Source of the DNA: Candidatus Hydrogenedentes bacterium UBA2224
Lineage (GTDB): Bacteria; Hydrogenedentota; Hydrogenedentia; Hydrogenedentales; SLHB01
Reading direction: 5' to 3'
Assembly (NCBI GenBank): GCA_002348185.1
Contig: DDYW01000008.1
Location: forward strand, 1 to 10,617
Length of the DNA stretch: 10,617 bases
In this document: positions 1-7,260 of the stretch, in pieces
How positions within the stretch are numbered: the first letter of the stretch is position 1
Layout of the letters: each line of letters begins with the position of its first letter
Made by a program: the position numbers and the translations under genes
Notes under the pieces: model-generated
Databases searched by the model: none
Told to the model about the DNA's origin: nothing
Seen by the model: only the letters and a program-made list of their open reading frames with translations

Positions 1-60
1 AGGTGTCGAATTTGAGTAGCCGCGGGCGTAGCCCGTGGATCGGGCGCGGCCCCCCCCTAC

Positions 61-80
61 CGACCCCCGAACGGGGGTCG
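61..80 (-). repeat. Perfect 8-bp hairpin downstream of the GH4 gene
   Basis: CGACCCCC and GGGGGTCG flank a 4-nt loop, 42 nt after the GH4 stop. On the minus strand it is followed by a G-rich run (eight G at 50-57), not by U residues, so it is not a classical intrinsic terminator. It may still mark the 3' end of the transcript. The rest of 1-122 holds a smaller 5-bp hairpin (23-35) and no gene that I can support. Confidence 0.55.
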
Positions 81-122
81 AACAAATCTGGCGCCGTTGT
101 TCGGTCCTTTCCCTCCGGGCGC

Positions 123-1550
123 TCAGCCGCCCGCTTTGTGGGCCAGTTCGCCAAAGCGGTGCACGACCGCCAACGCGGGATCGAGCGGCACGTCCGCATG
201 CGGCGTCCCCGGCGGCGTCGCGATAAGGGGCGTGGTGCGAATGGTCTTTCCCGCGAACTGCGGCAGCCACTGCCGTTCCGCTTCGAGCATATCCGCGGCC
301 ATATCCCGGATTTCCTTCAGGGTGAGGCAGGCCGACGTCAGCGGATCCAGGGCGCAGGCCGCCACGACCAGTTCGGGATCGCCCGTAATGGCCGCCTCGA
401 CCGCCAGGCCCTGCACCGTCACGTTGCTCTGGTTGAGCGCCGCGCACTGCGCCGGCAGCGCCCCCACCACCGTCGGATGCAGGCCCAGACGGTCCGCGAA
501 CACCGGTACCTCGACGCAGCACCCGTTCGGAAGGTTGCTGATGTAACCGTCGTTGCGCACGTTCCCCTGGAAGCGGAACAGTTTACCGGTCTCGAGGGCT
601 TCCAGGATGTACGAACAATACTCCACGCTGCGCTTCGTGAGCTGCACCGGTTCGTCCGCCAGGTAATCCTCGTTCATCAGGTGGTCGCCGATCAGCTTGC
701 ACCACTTGTAATACGCGCCCGATTCCCCGCCGAAGGCCGGTTCGTCGCAGTACAGGTCGAGCGCCTTCCGGCTGCTGCGGAACCACGGAACATACTCGCT
801 CAGGTGGCCTGTGCTTTCCGTCATGAAATAGCCGAAGTGGCGCATCACCTCGATGCGCACCTTTTCGTTGATGTAATACTCGGGTTTCTCGCAGACCTCC
901 TTGAACTTCGGGTAGAGATCCTGCCCGTGGTGCTTCATATCGAGAAACCAGCCCATGTGGTTGATGCCCGCGACTTTCGCGTCGATCTCCTCCTTCGGCA
1001 CGCCCACATACCCTGAAATCAGGTCCAGGGTCGTCTGCACCCCGTGGCACAGGCCCACAAAACTGATCTCCGGCACTGTCCCCAGCGCCCAGCACACCGG
1101 CGCCATCGGGTTGACGTAATTCAGAATGTACGCGTGGGGGCAGAGTTCCTTCACGTCGTTCGCGATATCCAGAATCTCCGGAATGCTGCGCAACGCCCGG
1201 AAGATCCCTCCCGGCCCCAGCGTATCGCCGATGCACTGGTCCACTCCGTGCTTCATCGGCACCTCGTAGTCCGCCCCGAACGCTTCTACGCCGCCGATCT
1301 GCAGCATCAGGATCACGTAATCCGCGTCCTTCAGCGCCTCCCGGCGGTCCAGAGTCACCGATACCTTCGCGTCCAGCCCGTTGGCCTTCACCACCGCGTC
1401 CGCGAACCGCTTCATCCGCTTCAATTTCGGCATCGTCCGGCTCATCAGCCGGAACTCGCTGTTCTTGAGCGCCGGCGTGGCCAGAAGGTCCATCATCAGC
1501 GTCTTGCAGAACACGATACTCCCCGCTCCAATCATCGCGATTCGTGGCAT
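123..1550 (-). CDS. Glycoside hydrolase family 4 (MelA/AglA-like alpha-glycosidase, NAD+- and Mn2+-dependent)
   Basis: 475 aa cytoplasmic enzyme with no signal peptide. GH4 enzymes cleave glycosides by an NAD+-assisted redox elimination mechanism that needs a divalent metal. Seen: N-terminal Rossmann dinucleotide motif GAGS (residues 8-11); IGDTLGPGGIFRALRSIP (107-124), typical of the alpha-galactosidase/alpha-glucosidase branch; NYVNPMA (144-150); metal-ligand candidates Cys168 in GLCHGV and His198 in GINHMGW; and Tyr253 in GHLSEYVPWFR, in the position of the catalytic-base tyrosine. Length is normal for the family. The start at 1550 is chosen because the GAGS fold begins directly after it and GGAGG lies 8 nt upstream; a longer in-frame start at 1646 would add 32 unlike residues. 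It lies 92 nt after bshA, so it may be co-transcribed or separate. The substrate is uncertain: the tetrad after Cys168 is CHGV rather than the CHSV usual in alpha-galactosidases, so an alpha-glucuronidase or another specificity is possible. Confidence 0.93.
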   Translation of the reverse strand: MPRIAMIGAGSIVFCKTLMMDLLATPALKNSEFRLMSRTMPKLKRMKRFADAVVKANGLDAKVSVTLDRREALKDADYVILMLQIGGVEAFGADYEVPMKHGVDQCIGDTLGPGGIFRALRSIPEILDIANDVKELCPHAYILNYVNPMAPVCWALGTVPEISFVGLCHGVQTTLDLISGYVGVPKEEIDAKVAGINHMGWFLDMKHHGQDLYPKFKEVCEKPEYYINEKVRIEVMRHFGYFMTESTGHLSEYVPWFRSSRKALDLYCDEPAFGGESGAYYKWCKLIGDHLMNEDYLADEPVQLTKRSVEYCSYILEALETGKLFRFQGNVRNDGYISNLPNGCCVEVPVFADRLGLHPTVVGALPAQCAALNQSNVTVQGLAVEAAITGDPELVVAACALDPLTSACLTLKEIRDMAADMLEAERQWLPQFAGKTIRTTPLIATPPGTPHADVPLDPALAVVHRFGELAHKAGG

Positions 1551-1642
1551 GACGACATCCTCCGTTCTATTGCGAAGACTCGTTGCTCGTTCATCACATT
1601 CTATCCGCTTCATCCGGAGATGACGCGGGTTTCCGGGCACCT
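1551..1642 (-). other. bshA-GH4 intergenic spacer
   Basis: 92 nt between the bshA stop and the GH4 start. It holds the GH4 ribosome-binding site. A TAGAAT hexamer could be a -10 box, but I find no convincing -35 at the right distance. There is no hairpin with a U-run, so nothing clearly ends the bshA transcript here and read-through into GH4 is possible. Confidence 0.5.
1559..1563 (-). promoter_or_regulatory. Ribosome-binding site of the GH4 gene
   Basis: GGAGG on the minus strand, 8 nt before the ATG at 1550. It decides the start of the GH4 gene against the longer in-frame ATG at 1646, which would overlap the end of bshA. Confidence 0.8.
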
Positions 1643-2776
1643 TCACTCGCTTTCGTGGCGGCGTGTCAAGCAGTCGCGGTAGAGCTGTTCATACTGGTCG
1701 ACAATCTTATCTTCGGCAAAGAGTTCGTGGGCGCGTGCGCGGCCTTTGGCGCCCATGGCGCGGGCTTTCTGCTCGTCAAGCAGGATATCGAGGGCGCAGC
1801 GGGCCATGGCGTCGGTGTCGCCCACCTCGCAGAGGTAGCCCGTGACGCCGTGATCGACCACTTCGCAGATGCCGCCGGAGGCCGTGCCGAGGACGGGCAC
1901 GCCCGACAGCATGGCTTCGAGGGGGACGAGCCCGAAACTCTCGTGTTCGCTGGGCTGAAACACCAGATCCGCGAGCGGCAGGATGCTCTCGACCGTCTCG
2001 CTGTTGCCGAGATAGGCGATCTTGTCGGTGATGCCGAGCTGGCGGGCGACGCCGGTCGCCGAAATGCGTTCCGGGCCGTCGCCGACCATGATCAGGCGCG
2101 CGTTGACGCGTTCGAGGATCTTCTTGAAGGTGCGGACGACGTCGGTGACACGCTTGACGGGCCGGAAATTGCTGATGTGCATGACGATTTTCTCGTCCGG
2201 TTTCGCCAGATTTTCGCGGTTTGCGACGGGCACGTTGAACCGGTCGAGGTTGACGAAATTGTAGATGGTGTGGATGGGTTTCGACAGTTCAAAGGCCTGC
2301 TGGGTTTCGTTGGCCAGCCAGTTGGAGACGGCCGTGACGGTGCAGCTCCGTTCCATGGCGAATTTTGTGAGATGAAAGTAGGAGGGGTCGATGCCCACCA
2401 GGGTGATGTCCGTGCCGTGCAGGGTGGTGACGATGTGAAACCGCTGGTCTTTCGGCATCATCTCCCGCGCGATCACCGCGCAGGCCGCGTAGGGGATGGC
2501 GTAGTGCACGTGCCAGAGCTCGATGTCGTGTTCCATCGCCACCTCGAACATCTTGGTCGACAGCGCGAGGGTGAAGGGGAGATGGCGAAAGAGGGGGTAG
2601 GGCACCAGATTGACGGTGTGGCAGAAGATGTTCTCGTAAAACCCCCGCAGCCGGAACAGGGGCTCGGTGGTCACAAAATGGACGGCGTGCCCGCGTTTCG
2701 CCAGGGCAATACCGAGTTCGGTCGCCAGGATGCCGCTGCCCCCTGCCGTTGAATGGCAGGAGATGCCTATTCTCAT
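1643..2776 (-). CDS. bshA: BshA, N-acetyl-alpha-D-glucosaminyl L-malate synthase (GT4 glycosyltransferase)
   Basis: 377 aa GT-B fold glycosyltransferase that catalyses the first step of bacillithiol synthesis: UDP-GlcNAc plus L-malate to GlcNAc-malate, in the cytoplasm. Seen: N-terminal GGSG loop (residues 12-15) after a first beta strand with CHSTAGG; the BshA-type HVHYAIPYA (89-97); TLHGTDITLVG (118-128); the C-terminal donor domain with SNFRPVKR (202-209); GDGPER (232-237); and the EX7E motif from E279 to E287 in ESFGLVPLE. Length matches the family (about 375-380). It is last of the three bsh genes. Its ATG overlaps the bshB1 stop by one base (TGATG), and GGAG sits 8 nt upstream inside bshB1, so translation is likely coupled. 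Another GT4 enzyme would share the fold, but the combination of motifs and neighbours makes BshA clear. Confidence 0.95.
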   Translation of the reverse strand: MRIGISCHSTAGGSGILATELGIALAKRGHAVHFVTTEPLFRLRGFYENIFCHTVNLVPYPLFRHLPFTLALSTKMFEVAMEHDIELWHVHYAIPYAACAVIAREMMPKDQRFHIVTTLHGTDITLVGIDPSYFHLTKFAMERSCTVTAVSNWLANETQQAFELSKPIHTIYNFVNLDRFNVPVANRENLAKPDEKIVMHISNFRPVKRVTDVVRTFKKILERVNARLIMVGDGPERISATGVARQLGITDKIAYLGNSETVESILPLADLVFQPSEHESFGLVPLEAMLSGVPVLGTASGGICEVVDHGVTGYLCEVGDTDAMARCALDILLDEQKARAMGAKGRARAHELFAEDKIVDQYEQLYRDCLTRRHESE

Positions 2777-3495
2777 CAGACCATCTCCAGATTGGGCAGT
2801 GTGTCAATCCCGAGCGGGTGGGTGGTGTAGAGGGGTTCCCCGTATTGCACCCCGATCCGGTGGCCCCAGTAGGCTGCCCGCGTGCGCACAAAATCCCAGA
2901 ACTGCGGACTCGATACATACGTCGGGTACCCCTCGTATTCGGGATTGTAAAACTGCGATTTGTACTGCTGCAACGCCTCCAGTTTCGCTTCCATGTGCTC
3001 CGAGATGTCCATAACCAGTTGCGGAATCGTGGGATCGCCATAGACCCGGTAAAAGTACCGCCGCATGGCCCGGTGCGGTTCCCGCTGGGCGTCCGGATCC
3101 AGGTGGGCCAGGCCCGCGAAATAATTCGCGTCGCGGACGAGTTCATGCGCGACGCCGTGATCCGGATGCCGGTCGTCGCTCATGGGGGCGATGAGCACTT
3201 TCGGCCGGAACGACCGCAGCAGGGGGATCAGTTTCTTCTGCTGCTCGCTGGTGTTGGCGAGCTTCCCGTCTTTAAGCTTGGCGCATTCGCGGCGTTTTAC
3301 GCCCAGGATCTTCGCTGCCACCTTGGCTTCCTCCGCCCGCTCGCCCGGGGAGCCCCGCGACGCCAGTTCCCCTTCGGTGAGGTCCAGGATGCCCACCGAA
3401 TACCCCTGCGATACCATCTTGTGGATGAGGCCGCCTACCCCGACTTCCGCATCGTCCGGATGGGCGCCCACGACCAGTATGTCGACCGTTGTCAT
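2776..3495 (-). CDS. bshB1: BshB1, GlcNAc-malate deacetylase (PIG-L/LmbE family, zinc-dependent)
   Basis: 239 aa metal-dependent deacetylase that removes acetate from GlcNAc-malate to give GlcN-malate, the second step of bacillithiol synthesis. Seen: AHPDD (residues 11-15), where His12 and Asp15 are expected zinc ligands with Asp14 as general base; LTEGELASRGSPGERAEEA (39-57), the family's conserved loop; and DDRHPDH (107-113), supplying the third zinc ligand, His113. The tail with SEHMEAKLEAL (165-175) also looks like BshB1. Length is typical (about 235). ATG overlaps the bshC stop by 4 nt (ATGA), with GAGG 7 nt upstream. The same fold occurs in mycothiol deacetylase MshB and in conjugate amidase, but the flanking bshA and bshC decide the role. 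This enzyme might also act on bacillithiol conjugates. Confidence 0.94.
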   Translation of the reverse strand: MTTVDILVVGAHPDDAEVGVGGLIHKMVSQGYSVGILDLTEGELASRGSPGERAEEAKVAAKILGVKRRECAKLKDGKLANTSEQQKKLIPLLRSFRPKVLIAPMSDDRHPDHGVAHELVRDANYFAGLAHLDPDAQREPHRAMRRYFYRVYGDPTIPQLVMDISEHMEAKLEALQQYKSQFYNPEYEGYPTYVSSPQFWDFVRTRAAYWGHRIGVQYGEPLYTTHPLGIDTLPNLEMV

Positions 3496-5042
3496 AGTTC
3501 CACCTCGCGCTGTTGGAAAGACCCGATGTCGATTTCGTCGAGCAGGCGCGCCATCAAACCCCAGCCGTGCTCAAACAGGAACGAGACCACAGTATACACA
3601 CGTTCCTGGGGTTTCCGCCAGGGAACGAGGCTCCACTGAAGCCGCTCCACCTGCCGGCAGACCACTTCCACCCGGTCCTGGTCACGGCGGGCCAGCGTAT
3701 CCAGGATGCGCTCAAACTGGTCGTCCACCCGCCCGCTTACGGCATGCACCATCTCATGCGCGACCGGGTCGCTGCCCTCCAGGGTTTTCAGGAGGCGGTC
3801 GAACCTGGCCTGAAGATCGGCTCTGGCGGTTGTAATAGATTGGTAAGACGGATCTTTGGATGTGTTATGAAACACTTTATGTTCCACGTGTTCCAAGGGT
3901 TGTTCCAGAGATTGTAAGGTTAATCCCAGTTTGGACATAAGCTTATTGAGGCGGGTCGTGGTCAGCACGCACCGGGCGCGGGGATACACGACGGGCATCG
4001 GCTGGCGAAACAGCTCAAAGACCCCCTTAAGCTGCCCCCAATAGGCGATTTCTGACGGACCGCCCACGTAGGCCAGGGCATGGAACAGGTGTTGCTGAAC
4101 TACCGGGCGCAACGCGACGTTCGCGCTGAAGCGCTCAGGCTCGGCCTTAAGAATTTGCAATAACTGGTCTTGTGTGAAATCGGTCTTCTCTTCCGGAAGC
4201 TGAAATCGGCTGCCGTCAAAGACCACCTTGCGGCGGCGGCCCTTTACTTCCAGGAAGAAGTTGCATTCGTCGTCTGACTTGCTGACCTGCTGCTGAAAGT
4301 CTATGCTTGACAACGACTTACCGGAAGCGTTCAGCCTCCGTGTGGATTCAAGGGGATTTCGGATTTCCTGCTCCATCACTTCCGTCTGCAGCCTTCTGGC
4401 CTCGGGAAGGTGTGGCGCAAACAGGACCAGGGGCGTATCGCGGAACAGGCGCGCAAGAATCCGCACGGACCAGTCGCAGAGGGAATCGGATGCCGAAGCG
4501 CTTTCATGCAGAAACGCGACCACGTCGCCGGTCTGTTCGGACTTTCGGGCCTCCCGCGCGGCCGTATCGATGGCCTCATGGACCCACGCTTCGAGCGGCA
4601 CCCGGTACATGGGGAGGCCGGACACGTCCTGGCGTGGTGCGTAGGTCAGGCTGAGCGGGGCGTCCTTCTTGGTGAGGAAATGCGCGGTGGCGGCTTCTTC
4701 GAAATCGTGGTCCTCGCTGGCCGCCCAGAACAGCGGCACGCACCGCGTCCCTGACCGTTCCTCGACCTCACGGGCGAGTTTGATGCAGGTCATCGCCTTG
4801 TACACCGTATACAGCGGCCCGGAAAAGAGCCCCGGCTGCTGCCCGGTGGCCACCACGAGTTCCGTCCCGTCAAAGGCAGCTCCCGACCCGATGCGGGCGT
4901 TATACGCGCGCAGGGCATTCACGAGCGGTTCAGGCCATGCGACGGGACGGGGGACTTCGTTCAGCAGACTTGAGGGGGGCGAAGCGTAGAACGGCATCAA
5001 ATCCGGGGATTCGCTCAGGTATTCTTCGAAGAGATCACGCAA
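3492..5042 (-). CDS. bshC: BshC, bacillithiol synthase (putative cysteine-adding enzyme)
   Basis: 516 aa protein of the BshC family, thought to add L-cysteine to GlcN-malate and so complete bacillithiol. Seen: the family hallmark TGQQPGLFSGPLYTVYK (residues 66-82), in a Rossmann-like core; VPLFWAASEDHDFEEA (102-117); a GPSEIAYWGQLKGVF segment in the second half; and a long helical, charged stretch near the C-terminus as expected for the family's coiled coil. It is slightly shorter than Bacillus BshC (about 540). The start codon is TTG at 5042, supported by AAGGAG 7 nt upstream and by lying 4 nt after the methyltransferase stop. The middle of the gene (about 3841-3950) is near 40% GC, well below its surroundings. 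Known of the family: the chemistry of the final step has been hard to show in vitro. Confidence 0.95.
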   Translation of the reverse strand: MRDLFEEYLSESPDLMPFYASPPSSLLNEVPRPVAWPEPLVNALRAYNARIGSGAAFDGTELVVATGQQPGLFSGPLYTVYKAMTCIKLAREVEERSGTRCVPLFWAASEDHDFEEAATAHFLTKKDAPLSLTYAPRQDVSGLPMYRVPLEAWVHEAIDTAAREARKSEQTGDVVAFLHESASASDSLCDWSVRILARLFRDTPLVLFAPHLPEARRLQTEVMEQEIRNPLESTRRLNASGKSLSSIDFQQQVSKSDDECNFFLEVKGRRRKVVFDGSRFQLPEEKTDFTQDQLLQILKAEPERFSANVALRPVVQQHLFHALAYVGGPSEIAYWGQLKGVFELFRQPMPVVYPRARCVLTTTRLNKLMSKLGLTLQSLEQPLEHVEHKVFHNTSKDPSYQSITTARADLQARFDRLLKTLEGSDPVAHEMVHAVSGRVDDQFERILDTLARRDQDRVEVVCRQVERLQWSLVPWRKPQERVYTVVSFLFEHGWGLMARLLDEIDIGSFQQREVEL

Positions 5043-5046
5043 CCCG

Positions 5047-5802
5047 TCACTCCTTGCTTCCGCACGCGATCATGCGCGGGGCCTCCGAATCGAGCCCGGC
5101 GCCGGTGTAATCGCCGTACAGGGCCTCGACGCGCAGGCCGCCCGCATGGAGCAGGCCTTCAAACTCACACGGACTGTACAGTTGCACGGATTCTTCGACG
5201 TCGCGGATGGCCAGCCCATTGTAAAGCACAGTCGTGTGTTTGTTTATACGGTTGCGCTCGAAATCGACCCAGCGCCGGTCACACATTTCATACTCCCCCT
5301 GTGTCCGCACACTCTCGGGCACCAGTTGGGCGATGGCACTCTCCCGGTTCACATAGTCGATGAAGAACCGTCCGCCGGGTTTCAAGGCCGCCGCCACCTC
5401 GCAGACTACCCGGAGATTGTCCTCCAGGTCAAAAAAGTACCCGAACGACGTAAAGAAGTTGGTCACGGCATCGAACGCCCCGCGGAACGGGATCGCCCGC
5501 ATGTCGGCCCGAACCAGTGCGCAGTCCATTCCCACGGAATCGTGGGCCAGACGCAGGAGCGCCTCCGAGTAGTCGAGCCCGGTCAGGTCGCCGCACCAGT
5601 TCCGTAAGTGGCTCATATGGCGTCCGTTACCGCAGCACAGATCCAGGACGCGCTCCGTGCCTCCCAGACCCAGTTCGGCGGCAGCAAACTCGGCCTCGGG
5701 CCGGGCCGCCTCGACTGTGCGGTGGGCGTAGAGAATGGGGTAGAGGTGGTCAAAGGCCCTGGCATACCAGTCCGGAGCGATATCTTCGGGGAAGTCCGTC
5801 AT
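5047..5802 (-). CDS. Class I SAM-dependent methyltransferase, candidate bacillithiol N-methyltransferase (NmbA-like)
   Basis: 251 aa soluble methyltransferase. Seen: a helical N-terminal cap with DWYARAFDHLYPILYAHR (residues 11-28); SAM-binding motif I VLDLCCGNGRH (52-62); the acidic ribose-binding end of strand 2 in GLDYSE (75-80), Asp77; the adenine-contact Asp100 in RADMRAIPF; and the strand-5 region LKPGGRFFIDYVN (140-152). The second half (about 155-250), with repeated aromatic and charged strands, is probably the substrate-binding part. It starts 3 nt after the pyruvate kinase stop and ends 4 nt before bshC. Known: Chlorobaculum makes N-methyl-bacillithiol using a SAM methyltransferase, NmbA. 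Inferred: this gene, next to bshC, may do the same. The fold alone does not fix the substrate; a ubiE-like or other small-molecule methyltransferase is the alternative. Fold call is firm, substrate is a hypothesis. Confidence 0.9.
   Translation of the reverse strand: MTDFPEDIAPDWYARAFDHLYPILYAHRTVEAARPEAEFAAAELGLGGTERVLDLCCGNGRHMSHLRNWCGDLTGLDYSEALLRLAHDSVGMDCALVRADMRAIPFRGAFDAVTNFFTSFGYFFDLEDNLRVVCEVAAALKPGGRFFIDYVNRESAIAQLVPESVRTQGEYEMCDRRWVDFERNRINKHTTVLYNGLAIRDVEESVQLYSPCEFEGLLHAGGLRVEALYGDYTGAGLDSEAPRMIACGSKE
5050..5055 (-). promoter_or_regulatory. Ribosome-binding site supporting the TTG start of bshC
   Basis: AAGGAG on the minus strand, formed by the last codons of the methyltransferase gene, 7 nt before TTG at 5042. 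It supports the non-ATG start and suggests that translation of bshC follows from the upstream gene. Confidence 0.75.
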
Positions 5803-5805
5803 CCG

Positions 5806-7254
5806 TTACCGCCTGGTTTCCGGCTCGCCCACGTGATGGATCTTGAGGAAATTTGTGCGGCCCCCGATCAGCAGCGGCGTGCCTCCGACAATAATGACCG
5901 TATCGTCCTTCGAGGCCAGGCCTTCGCGGTGCAGTATCTCGTCGACCTGCCTGACCATGGCATTGAGATTCTCCGTCTCCTCTCCGGGCAGGGCCTGAAC
6001 GCCCCAGTACAGGGCGCAGCGCCGGCGGGTCGTCTCGCGTACCGTTACCGCCACCACGGGTTTTCTCGGGCGGTGCCGCGAGATCATACGCGCGCTGTAA
6101 CCCGACATGGTGAAGCATGTTATGCACTTGGCGCCGACGTCCTCCGCGGCATGGCTGGCCGCCTGTCCGATGGCGTGGGCAAAGGTCGGGTCGACACAGC
6201 AGAGGGTATCAGGCACCGCCGGGGAGGAGCGCGGCAGTTGGCCCACGACCTCGTCGGTCTTTTTAGCGACCTGGGCCATGGTGGCCACCGACTCGATCGG
6301 GTAACGTCCGACCGCCGTCTCGCCGCTCAGCATCAACGCGTCGGTGCCGTCGTGAATGGCATTGGCGATATCCGCGACTTCCGCGCGAGTGGGGCGGGCG
6401 TTGACCATCATGGACTCGAGCATCTGCGTGGCCGTGATCACCGGCACCCCGTTGCGGTTGCATTTGCGGATCACGTCTTTCTGAACCTGAGGAACCTCGT
6501 CCAAGGCCATCTCAACGCCCAGATCGCCCCGGGCCACCATGACCGCGTCGGTCACGCCGATAATGTCGTCGATGGCGGCGACGGCTTCCGGGCGCTCAAT
6601 CTTCGCCACCACGGAGGTCTCGTACCCGCTTCGCGCAATCCGATCTTTCAGAGCGCGGATGTCATCCGCCGAACGCACGAACGAAAGCGCCACATAGTCC
6701 ACGCCCAGCTCCAGGGAAAACGAGAGGTCCTCCGCGTCTTTTTCCGTCAGCGCGGCGGCGCTCACTGCGACGCCCGGCAGGTTGATGCCTTTGGACTGGC
6801 CCAGCTCGCCGCCGCGCAGCACCGTGCAGTGGACGTCAGGTCCGGCCACTTCGACCACGCGCAGCTCGAGCATGCCATCCGCGAGGAGGAGCCGGTTGCC
6901 TGCCGCGACGTCCCGGGGGAGGGCGTCGTAGGTGGTCGTGACGCATTGGGCATCTCCCGGAACCTCCCGGGTCGTGATGCAGATCGGGGCGCCGGGCACC
7001 AGCGTGACGGGGTTCCCGCCCGCAAGGCGCCCGGTACGGATTTTCGGTCCCTGGAGATCGGCCATCACGGCCACGGGCCTGCCGATCCTGGCGGCTGCGT
7101 GGCGAACCGTCTCGAACATCGTGCGATGGTCGTCGTGCGTCCCGTGCGAGAAATTCAGGCGCGCGACGTCCATCCCCTCGAGCATGAGGCGTTCGATAGT
7201 GGGAACGTCGTTCGACCTGGGCCCCAGTGTGCAGACGATCTTGGTCCGCCGCAT
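5806..7254 (-). CDS. pyk: Pyruvate kinase
   Basis: 482 aa glycolytic enzyme: phosphoenolpyruvate plus ADP to pyruvate plus ATP. Seen: TKIVCTLGP (residues 4-12); ARLNFSHG (31-38); DLQGPKIRTG (66-75); a B domain at about 78-160; catalytic Lys218 in AKIERPE; Mg-site MVARGDLGVE (239-248); and TATQMLESM (274-282) followed by RPTRAEVADIANAI (287-300) and the DGTDALMLSGETAVGRYP segment (302-319). The C domain runs from about 350 to the end with the regulatory-site-like TMSGYSAR (382-389). Full length, with no extra PEP-utiliser domain. The residue after GP in DLQGPKIR is Lys (71) where potassium-dependent enzymes have Glu. It starts 6 nt after the aspartate kinase stop, with AGGAG 9 nt upstream, and runs into the methyltransferase with a 3-nt gap, so it is part of the same operon. 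Confidence 0.97.
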   Translation of the reverse strand: MRRTKIVCTLGPRSNDVPTIERLMLEGMDVARLNFSHGTHDDHRTMFETVRHAAARIGRPVAVMADLQGPKIRTGRLAGGNPVTLVPGAPICITTREVPGDAQCVTTTYDALPRDVAAGNRLLLADGMLELRVVEVAGPDVHCTVLRGGELGQSKGINLPGVAVSAAALTEKDAEDLSFSLELGVDYVALSFVRSADDIRALKDRIARSGYETSVVAKIERPEAVAAIDDIIGVTDAVMVARGDLGVEMALDEVPQVQKDVIRKCNRNGVPVITATQMLESMMVNARPTRAEVADIANAIHDGTDALMLSGETAVGRYPIESVATMAQVAKKTDEVVGQLPRSSPAVPDTLCCVDPTFAHAIGQAASHAAEDVGAKCITCFTMSGYSARMISRHRPRKPVVAVTVRETTRRRCALYWGVQALPGEETENLNAMVRQVDEILHREGLASKDDTVIIVGGTPLLIGGRTNFLKIHHVGEPETRR

Positions 7255-7260
7255 AGCCGC

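Noticed and set aside
61..80. Rho-independent terminator after GH4
   Set aside because: The stem is strong, but the minus-strand sequence after it is G-rich with no U-tract, so it is listed only as a hairpin.
3..1016. Plus-strand 337-codon open frame opposite GH4
   Set aside because: Arg/His-rich shadow of the GH4 gene with no recognisable motif. The GH4 reading on the other strand is supported by many conserved motifs.
1583..2752. Plus-strand 389-codon open frame opposite bshA
   Set aside because: It is antisense to bshA over nearly its full length; the translation shows only low-complexity Val/Asp/Gly/His composition and no motif.
5047..5802. Ubiquinone/menaquinone methyltransferase (UbiE) label for the methyltransferase
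   Set aside because: Only the general SAM-binding motifs match; the context is bacillithiol synthesis and no quinone genes are nearby.
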